A model generated the notes under the pieces. It was not told the DNA's origin and searched no databases. It saw only the letters and a program-made list of their open reading frames with translations. The translations under genes and the position numbers were made by a program. 5,022 bases of DNA from Bacteroidales bacterium (GTDB lineage Bacteria > Bacteroidota > Bacteroidia > Bacteroidales > Paludibacteraceae). Location of the stretch: NCBI GenBank assembly GCA_900769035.1, contig CAAGFD010000238.1:1-5022 (forward strand), written 5' to 3'. Below, piece by piece: positions 1 through 5,022 of the stretch; the stretch's first letter is position 1, and the number at the start of each line of letters is the position of its first letter.

Positions 1-653
1 ACATCATTACCATCTATTTGCATTACAAACCAACCCCAAGCTTCATACTTCTTTGCAACATCTTCACTTGTAACCTCATTAGTTGCTGTAGAAAGTTGAA
101 TACTATTTGAATCATAATACATTATTAAATTATCCAAGCCAAGATGGCCGGCGATTCTTCCGGCACCTTGAGATATTTCTTCTTGAATACCTCCATCAGA
201 AATAAATGCATAAATAGTTTGATTCATGACATCCCCTAATCGAGCTTTCAAAAATTTAGCGGCAATAGCAGCTCCAACTGCAAAAGTATGTCCTTGACCA
301 AGAGGACCTGACGTATTTTCAACTCCATGTTTAACATCTACCTCAGGGTGCCCCGGAGTAATACTACCCCATTGTCTGAAAGATTTTAAATCTTCTAAAG
401 TATATTTTCCAGAACAAGCTAATACAGAGTATAACATTGGAGACATATGTCCCGGATCTAAGAAAAATCTATCTCGACCCTCCCAATAAGGATTTTCAGG
501 ATCATAAACCAAATACTCAGAGTATAATACATTAATAAAGTCTGCTCCTCCCATAGCTCCACCAGGGTGACCGGATTTAGCTTTTTCAACCATAGAAGCA
601 GCTAATATTCGTATGTTATCAGCCGCTCTATTCATTTGTTCCAGTTTATTCAT
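1..653 (-). CDS. tkt: Transketolase, N-terminal ThDP-binding part (partial; 3' end off the left edge)
   Basis: This is the first 217 codons of a transketolase, the ThDP- and Mg-dependent enzyme that moves two-carbon ketol units between sugar phosphates in the cytosolic pentose phosphate pathway. A full enzyme is about 670 residues, so about a third is here. Visible motifs are SGHPGG (27-32), DRFFLDPGH (61-69), TPGHPE (99-104), ENTSGPLGQGH (112-122), the ThDP/Mg motif SDGGIQEEIS (152-161) with D153, and YYDSN (179-183) with the second Mg ligand N183. The variants SDGG for GDGC, ENTSG for E-T-T-T-G and DGND for DGHD differ from E. coli and yeast enzymes but match my recollection of Bacteroidota transketolases. 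The start is taken at the ATG at 653-651. A second in-frame ATG lies at 635-633, and no Shine-Dalgarno sequence distinguishes them. It is divergent from the plsC operon. A split-gene transketolase or a close ThDP relative cannot be excluded, because the C-terminal part is missing. Confidence 0.95.
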   Translation of the reverse strand, partial: MNKLEQMNRAADNIRILAASMVEKAKSGHPGGAMGGADFINVLYSEYLVYDPENPYWEGRDRFFLDPGHMSPMLYSVLACSGKYTLEDLKSFRQWGSITPGHPEVDVKHGVENTSGPLGQGHTFAVGAAIAAKFLKARLGDVMNQTIYAFISDGGIQEEISQGAGRIAGHLGLDNLIMYYDSNSIQLSTATNEVTSEDVAKKYEAWGWFVMQIDGND

Positions 654-697
654 AACAAGCTGTTAATTGATGATATTTATATATTTTATTTCACGAT

Positions 698-706
698 GCA
701 AAGGTA
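698..706 (-). promoter_or_regulatory. Putative Bacteroidota-type -7 promoter element for the transketolase gene
   Basis: On the minus strand this reads TACCTTTGC, an exact match to the Bacteroidota housekeeping -7 consensus TAnnTTTG followed by the common C. It lies about 45 nt upstream of the transketolase ATG, which would give a leader of roughly 40 nt. The -33 element is weaker: an ATTG at 726-723 sits 16 nt upstream, slightly closer than the usual 17-23 nt spacing. The match is seen directly; promoter activity is inferred. Confidence 0.6.
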
Positions 707-771
707 AGAATTTTTAATGACTCAATCTAATAAAGTTGCTACTAAATATTATCAATTCAAATAAATTTTTG

Positions 772-780
772 TAGCTTTGC
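772..780 (+). promoter_or_regulatory. Putative Bacteroidota-type -7 promoter element for the plsC operon
   Basis: This reads TAGCTTTGC, an exact match to the Bacteroidota -7 consensus TAnnTTTG. It ends 19 nt before the plsC ATG, so the transcript would have a very short leader of about 15 nt. No clean TTTG or TTG is seen at the expected -33 distance; the nearest GTTG (735-738) is too far upstream. It is the only good promoter candidate for the three plus-strand genes. Confidence 0.55.
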
Positions 781-799
781 ACATCAAAACAGCACTATA

Positions 800-1525
800 A
801 TGAATGCTCTAAAGAAAATCATATTATTTATATATACTCTTTTTATTTTTATACCTATAGTTATTAGTACCACCCTTATATGTGGTGTGGCTACTATAAT
901 AATGATACCGGTATTTGGTGATAATAAATGGGGATACTATCCCGGAAGAGTTTGGGCTAGAATAATTTGTTATGCTTCTTTTGTAAAAATTCATGTAGAA
1001 GGTAATGAAAAAATCCAACCAAATACATCATATCTTTTCCTCTCCAACCATCAAAGTATATTTGATATTTTTTTAATTTACGGGTGGCTGAATTGTAAAT
1101 TCAAATGGGTGATGAAAAAAGAGATTCGTAAAATTCCTATTGTCGGCAAAGCATGCGATATTATGGGGCACATATTTATCAATAGATCTAGTGCAATACA
1201 AGCCCAAAAAAGTTTATTATTAGCCGAGGCAAAACTGAAAAACGGTAATTCCGTTGTAATTTTTCCGGAAGGGACAAGAACAAAAGACGGGTGTCTTGGT
1301 AAATTTAAAAAAGGTGCATTTACTATTGCTCGAGATTTACATTTACCTATTATCCCTATTACAATAAAAGGAGCATTTGAAGTAATGCCTTATAATAAAT
1401 TGTTTTTTACTCCGGGAAAGATTTCCATGATTATCCATGAACCGATTGATACGAGCAATCTCTCTGATAATAATATTTATGAGATGATAGAAAATGTAAA
1501 ACAGATTATAAATCAAGATTTATGA
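800..1525 (+). CDS. plsC: 1-acyl-sn-glycerol-3-phosphate acyltransferase (PlsC family)
   Basis: This 241-residue protein belongs to the PlsC/LPLAT family, which acylates lysophosphatidic acid to phosphatidic acid at the cytoplasmic face of the inner membrane in phospholipid synthesis. All four family blocks are present. Block I is NHQSIFD (83-89) with the catalytic H84-x4-D89 pair. Block II is GHIFINR (123-129), block III is FPEGTR (155-160), and block IV is LPIIPI (182-187). A hydrophobic stretch at about 7-39 forms the N-terminal membrane anchor. The length is typical. The ATG at 800 starts directly ahead of the hydrophobic anchor and lies just downstream of the -7 element; no Shine-Dalgarno sequence is seen. 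The TGA stop overlaps the next gene's ATG by 4 nt, which suggests translational coupling. The family also includes acyltransferases acting on other lysolipids or ornithine lipids (OlsA). PlsC is the default reading, but the acceptor is not proven by sequence. Confidence 0.93.
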   Translation: MNALKKIILFIYTLFIFIPIVISTTLICGVATIIMIPVFGDNKWGYYPGRVWARIICYASFVKIHVEGNEKIQPNTSYLFLSNHQSIFDIFLIYGWLNCKFKWVMKKEIRKIPIVGKACDIMGHIFINRSSAIQAQKSLLLAEAKLKNGNSVVIFPEGTRTKDGCLGKFKKGAFTIARDLHLPIIPITIKGAFEVMPYNKLFFTPGKISMIIHEPIDTSNLSDNNIYEMIENVKQIINQDL

Positions 1526-3411
1526 AAAAAACGTTATTCATTCTTTTAGTATTAATGATAAACTCTATTCTAGTTTATCCCCAAGGATTTACTACAAAAT
1601 CCAAGAAAGCTATTGAGTATTATAATCTTTCGAAACAAGCATTTACCAAAAGCGAAAAAATTGAACATCTTAATAATGCGATAAAAAAAGACAAAAATTT
1701 TGTTGAAGCATATTGGGAATTGTCTGCTGTATATTTAGGTATGGATGATGTGGACAAAGCAATTGAAATATTGAAACAATTGAAAAACATGAATTTAGAA
1801 TATTCGGATGAAACAATATGTCATTTAGCTAATAGCTATTATTTAAACGGCGATTATGAAAATGCAATATCAACAATCAATGAAGTTACTGATTTGTCGT
1901 TACAAAAATATAAGTCGAATGAATTGGAAAGATATAGATATGCATTGGAACTAAAAAACAATCCTGTTCCTTTTAAACCACGAAATTTAACCGCAATAAA
2001 TACACCATACGATGACTATTTTCCTAGTATAACAGCCGATGGTATGATGTTTTCTACCACCGTATTAGTTCCACGATACGATTATGGAGGACAAGAGCGT
2101 CTACAAGAAGATTTATACGTAAGTTTTTGGAAAGAAGACCATTGGACACAAAGTCGACCAATGCCGGAACCAATGAATACACCATGGAATGAAGGATCTC
2201 AAAGTTTTTCGGCAGACGGACGATATATGTTTTTTGTACAATGTAACAACGAAAACAATATTGGTTCTTGTGATATATATTACTCTATAAAAAGAGGTAA
2301 CGAATGGTCTCAACCAATTAATCTTGGAGAACCTGCAAATTCAGTTTATTGGGAGAGTAACCCGGCAATGTCACCTACCGGAGATGTAATTTATTTTACT
2401 ACAAATAGACCCGGAGGATTAGGAGATAGAGATATCTGGTCCGTTCAAGTAAAAATTAATGAAAATGGTACTCTTACCACATATAATGCACAACCTCTTG
2501 GCGCTCCAATTAATACCGAAGAATCTGAATTTGCCCCTTTTATTCATGCCGATAATGAAACAATGTACTTTTCATCAAACGGACACAAAGGGTTAGGTGG
2601 TAATGATATTTTCGTGTCTAAAAAAGATAAAAACGGCAATTGGTCTACACCGGTAAATATCGGTTACCCTATAAATACACATGGAAATGAGTCCGGTTTT
2701 GTAGTCAATGGAAAAGGAGACAAAGCATATTTTGCTTCAAATAAAATAGAGAAGAATGGGAAAAAGTTAGAGATTTATGAAATTGATTTACCATATAATT
2801 TAAGACCAAAACCTATTCGTCCAAAATTCGGTAGGGTTTTTGATGCTAATACTAAAAAACCACTTCAAACTAAAATTGAAATATTTGATCAATCAACAAG
2901 TTCCAAATATTTCGAATCTATATCAGATAAAAAGAATGGAACCTTTTCGGCACTTCTACCAGAAGATGGTAATTTTGGATTGAACATAGAAATGAAAGGC
3001 TATCTATATTTCACAGCAGCAATAGATAACACGCAAGATAGTATTATTGTAGCATTGCAACCAATGACCACAGGTAGTTCCGTAAGATTGGATAACTTGT
3101 ATTTCGATTACGATTCCGACGTTATATTGAGCACATCATATGCAGAAATAGATAGATTAGCTAAATTCTTAAAGAAAAATTTGAAAGTAAATATAGAAAT
3201 TGTAGGCCATACCGATAATCAAGGTAAAGCGGATTATAACATGAAATTATCAGAGCGCAGAGCAAATGCGCTTATGAATGCGTTAATAAAGAAAGGAATA
3301 GACCCTAAAAGATTAAGCGCCAAAGGCATGGGAAGTTCTCAACCTGTTGATACTTCAAATACTCCGGAAGGTCATGCAAAAAATAGAAGAGTAGAAATTA
3401 TTGTAAAATAA
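1522..3411 (+). CDS. PorE-like envelope protein: TPR, PD40 beta-propeller, CarboxypepD_reg-like, OmpA_C
   Basis: This 629-residue exported protein has an N-terminal signal peptide (1-21: KK, a hydrophobic core at 4-18, likely cleavage around YPQ). TPR-like helices span about 25-145, with clear units at 61-90 and 95-125. A propeller of WD40-like PD40 repeats spans about 150-425. A CarboxypepD_reg-like beta-sandwich lies at about 433-513. A C-terminal OmpA-like domain (520-629) carries GHTDNQG (562-568) and LSERRA (576-581); D565 and R580 match the diaminopimelate-binding Asp/Arg pair of OmpA domains, so peptidoglycan binding is expected. This domain order is that of PorE (PG1058 of Porphyromonas gingivalis), a type IX secretion component. 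Bacteroidota often encode several proteins of this layout, so orthology is inferred. No lipobox cysteine follows the signal peptide, so it should be soluble in the periplasm or held by cell-wall contact. It overlaps plsC by 4 nt and precedes the symporter by 6 nt. Confidence 0.93.
   Translation: MKKTLFILLVLMINSILVYPQGFTTKSKKAIEYYNLSKQAFTKSEKIEHLNNAIKKDKNFVEAYWELSAVYLGMDDVDKAIEILKQLKNMNLEYSDETICHLANSYYLNGDYENAISTINEVTDLSLQKYKSNELERYRYALELKNNPVPFKPRNLTAINTPYDDYFPSITADGMMFSTTVLVPRYDYGGQERLQEDLYVSFWKEDHWTQSRPMPEPMNTPWNEGSQSFSADGRYMFFVQCNNENNIGSCDIYYSIKRGNEWSQPINLGEPANSVYWESNPAMSPTGDVIYFTTNRPGGLGDRDIWSVQVKINENGTLTTYNAQPLGAPINTEESEFAPFIHADNETMYFSSNGHKGLGGNDIFVSKKDKNGNWSTPVNIGYPINTHGNESGFVVNGKGDKAYFASNKIEKNGKKLEIYEIDLPYNLRPKPIRPKFGRVFDANTKKPLQTKIEIFDQSTSSKYFESISDKKNGTFSALLPEDGNFGLNIEMKGYLYFTAAIDNTQDSIIVALQPMTTGSSVRLDNLYFDYDSDVILSTSYAEIDRLAKFLKKNLKVNIEIVGHTDNQGKADYNMKLSERRANALMNALIKKGIDPKRLSAKGMGSSQPVDTSNTPEGHAKNRRVEIIVK
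1999..2796 (+). repeat. Five degenerate PD40 beta-propeller repeats within the PorE-like gene
   Basis: Five protein-level repeats share the pattern (I/M/A)-N-(T/S), then an acidic/aromatic stretch, then x-D-G/N-x-x-(M/I/A)-(Y/F)-F-x-(S/T). The anchoring Asn residues are N160, N219, N273, N331 and N385, spaced 59, 54, 58 and 54 residues apart. Blades 3 and 4 add a loop of the form GGLGDRDIW or GLGGNDIF. Five blades agree with what is described for PorE. The repeats are diverged at DNA level, so they are an ancient fold and not a recent tandem duplication. Confidence 0.75.
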
Positions 3412-3417
3412 GCATTA

Positions 3418-4899
3418 ATGTCACCATACTTAGTAATAAGCATAATTATATTATATTTTGCTGTAATATTTTCAGTAAGTTATTTATCTTCAAAAGGTAA
3501 TAACATCAATAATTTTTATAAGGGAAATAAGAATTCTCCATGGTGGGTAGTAGCAATAGGAATGATTGGTACTACTCTATCCGGAGTTACTTTTATTTCC
3601 GTACCTGGCTTAGTTTCCACAGCCACTAAAATGACGTATTTTGAAGTAATATTAGGTAATTTTTTAGGCTACATTGTTATAATGTATATCTTATTACCTT
3701 TATATTACAATATGAATTTGACTTCAATTTACGGATATATAGAACAACGATTTGGTAAAATATCATATAAAACAAGTGCTATACTATTTTTATTATCAAA
3801 ACTGATTGGAGCCGGATTTAGATTATTTATAGTAATATTAGTATTACAGATTACAGTATTTGATCCGTTACATCTACCCTTTTTCCTCAATGCCATAATA
3901 TCTGTTTTATTAATATGGGCATATACAATAAAAGGTGGCATAAAATCTATTATTTGGACCGATATGATTCAAACTTTCTTCCTGATTTTTGCAGTAATTT
4001 TTACGATATTCTCTATCGGTAAAGAATTAAATATGAATTTTACATCTTTAGTCCAATCTATTTACAGCAACGAACAATTTGTATTATTTGATTTCAGTAA
4101 TTTTTGGAATAACGAAAATAACTTCTTTAAACAATTCATTTCAGGTGCTTTTATTACGATAGTAATGACCGGTTTAGACCAAGATATGATGCAGAAAAAT
4201 CTTAGTTTAAAAAACATACACGAAGCTAAAAAGAATTTCTTCTCATTCAGTGTAGCATTAATCCCCGTCAACTTTATTTTTCTCTGTTTAGGAGTATTAT
4301 TTGTTATATACATCAATACGAAAGGGATTACAGAACAAATGAATCCTGATGAAATTTATCCTATTCTTGCGACAAAATATTTACCTTTCTCTGTATCAAT
4401 ATTTTTCATATTAGGAATTATTGCCAGTGCATTTTCCAGTGCTAACTCGGCTATGATAGCTATGACTACTTCATTTATGATTGATATCTATAACAATAAA
4501 GGGAAATCTGAAATACAATTAAGAAAGGTAAGGAATATTGCCCATACTATTGTTGCACTCTCATTTATACTCATAATAATATTATTTCATCTGTTTAACG
4601 ATGAGAGCGTAGTTAAAACAATTTTTAAATTTGCAGGATATACGTATGGACCATTACTTGGGCTATTCTTTGTAGGCTTATTTACAAAATGGAAGATTAT
4701 TGACAAAGCAATACCATATATTTCTGCTATATCGATAATCTTAACTGTAATTATTGATACGTATTCAAAAGAACTTCTGTTCGGCTACAAATTCGGATTT
4801 GAAATTCTCATATTAAATGGTATAATAACAATCTTGGGATTATATATATGTAAAGTTATCAATAATAGGCAACAAAAAAATAATTTAATTACACTATAA
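3418..4899 (+). CDS. Sodium:solute symporter family (SSS/SLC5) transporter, substrate unknown
   Basis: This 493-residue inner-membrane protein has about 13 hydrophobic segments, at roughly 3-21, 41-66, 73-95, 118-145, 156-170, 178-200, 238-256, 273-299, 322-348, 374-393, 403-424, 431-447 and 457-480. That count fits the SSS family of Na+-coupled uptake carriers with the LeuT fold. Family landmarks are the broken first core helix GTTLSGVTFISVPG (51-64), WTDMIQTFFLI (180-190), GLDQDMMQ (252-259) and the Na2-site helix SAFSSANSAM (337-346). S340/S341 align with the paired hydroxyl residues that hold sodium in vSGLT and PutP. The position equivalent to PutP Asp55 appears to be T53, so a proline-transporter label is not supported. 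It starts 6 nt after the PorE-like stop, so it is very likely co-transcribed. The start is the ATG at 3418, directly ahead of the first hydrophobic helix. Substrate cannot be read from the sequence; sugars, iodide-like anions, sialic acid and amino acids all occur in the family. Confidence 0.9.
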   Translation: MSPYLVISIIILYFAVIFSVSYLSSKGNNINNFYKGNKNSPWWVVAIGMIGTTLSGVTFISVPGLVSTATKMTYFEVILGNFLGYIVIMYILLPLYYNMNLTSIYGYIEQRFGKISYKTSAILFLLSKLIGAGFRLFIVILVLQITVFDPLHLPFFLNAIISVLLIWAYTIKGGIKSIIWTDMIQTFFLIFAVIFTIFSIGKELNMNFTSLVQSIYSNEQFVLFDFSNFWNNENNFFKQFISGAFITIVMTGLDQDMMQKNLSLKNIHEAKKNFFSFSVALIPVNFIFLCLGVLFVIYINTKGITEQMNPDEIYPILATKYLPFSVSIFFILGIIASAFSSANSAMIAMTTSFMIDIYNNKGKSEIQLRKVRNIAHTIVALSFILIIILFHLFNDESVVKTIFKFAGYTYGPLLGLFFVGLFTKWKIIDKAIPYISAISIILTVIIDTYSKELLFGYKFGFEILILNGIITILGLYICKVINNRQQKNNLITL

Positions 4900-5022
4900 T
4901 CAAGCCTTTATTATAATAGTTATATATCTCTTGTTCTATATTTTGGGGAACCAATCCGGAAATTGATTTTCCAGTTCTCAATTTGTCTCTGATAATAGTA
5001 GATGATATATTAAATAGCGGAG
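4889..5022 (-). CDS. nadD: Nicotinate-nucleotide adenylyltransferase, C-terminal end (partial; 5' end off the right edge)
   Basis: The minus strand encodes 43 complete codons and a TAA stop at 4891-4889. The peptide begins PLFNISSTIIRDKLRTGKSI and continues SGLVPQNIEQEIYNYY, ending NKGLIIV. ISSTxIR followed by a short variable helix and LVP, then a helix with N/Y and a short tail, is the C-terminal signature of NadD and related nucleotidyltransferases. NadD adenylylates nicotinate mononucleotide in cytosolic NAD synthesis. A full NadD is about 190-210 residues, so only the last fifth is here; the N-terminal GxFxPxHxGH motif lies outside the window. The gene converges on the symporter gene and overlaps its last 11 nt. 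The related enzyme CoaD has a similar ISS(T/S)xxR motif, but the LVP-type ending favours NadD. Confidence 0.85.
   Translation of the reverse strand, partial: PLFNISSTIIRDKLRTGKSISGLVPQNIEQEIYNYYNKGLIIV

Noticed and set aside
633..635. Alternative in-frame ATG for transketolase, six codons downstream of the chosen start.
   Set aside because: Without a Shine-Dalgarno signal either is possible. The upstream ATG was kept because it gives the longer N-terminus and still leaves a normal leader after the -7 element.
653..665. Inverted repeat TAACA-AGC-TGTTA overlapping the transketolase start codon.
   Set aside because: The arms are only 5 bp and AT-rich, and pairing does not extend outward. This is expected by chance in such DNA and is not enough for an operator or terminator.
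824..1018. Minus-strand open frame of 64 codons inside plsC.
   Set aside because: It lies wholly opposite a gene with all family motifs intact. Its translation is low-complexity and Tyr/Ser/Lys rich with no recognisable domain, so it is a shadow frame.
2113..2313. Minus-strand open frame of 66 codons inside the PorE-like gene.
   Set aside because: It is antisense to the conserved propeller region, with no recognisable domain and no promoter element, so it is a shadow frame.
1999..2796. Possible recent tandem duplication in the PorE-like gene.
   Set aside because: The repeats are visible only at protein level as propeller blades. Nucleotide identity between units is low, which fits an old fold.
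3729..4316. Two minus-strand open frames (3729-3941 and 4062-4316) inside the symporter gene.
   Set aside because: Both are antisense to well-supported transmembrane coding sequence. Their translations resemble no family I recognise.
4900..5022. Possible terminator or small RNA downstream of the symporter.
   Set aside because: No GC-rich hairpin with a T-run is seen, and the stretch is fully explained as the coding end of nadD on the minus strand.

Overview
The window looks like ordinary chromosomal core from a low-G+C member of the Bacteroidota, probably of the Bacteroidales type. The evidence for this is: AT-rich DNA; no convincing Shine-Dalgarno sequences before the genes; two copies of the Bacteroidota -7 promoter element (TAnnTTTGC) in the one intergenic gap; a transketolase with the sequence style of that phylum; and an envelope protein with the TPR / beta-propeller / CarboxypepD_reg-like / OmpA_C layout known from the type IX secretion component PorE. 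The assignment is an inference from these traits.

Layout. Positions 1-653 (minus strand) hold the N-terminal third of a transketolase gene that runs off the left edge. Positions 654-799 are a divergent promoter region with one -7 element facing each way. Positions 800-4899 (plus strand) hold three tightly packed genes that look like one operon: a PlsC-type 1-acyl-glycerol-3-phosphate acyltransferase, a PorE-like periplasmic/outer-membrane-associated protein, and a sodium:solute symporter. The first two overlap by 4 nt (ATGA) and the last two are 6 nt apart. Positions 4889-5022 (minus strand) hold the C-terminal end of nadD (nicotinate-nucleotide adenylyltransferase). It meets the symporter tail to tail, with the two stop regions overlapping by 11 nt.

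How they fit together. The plus-strand operon is envelope-related: phospholipid synthesis at the inner membrane, a protein expected to bind peptidoglycan in the periplasm, and an inner-membrane transporter. The flanking genes are central metabolism: the pentose phosphate pathway and NAD synthesis. No mobile element, CRISPR array, RNA gene, phage gene or defence module is visible, and I found no credible undescribed system. The items most worth a second look are the PorE-like protein (type IX secretion or a paralogue, apparently not a lipoprotein), the non-canonical active-site residues of the transketolase, and the unknown substrate of the symporter.
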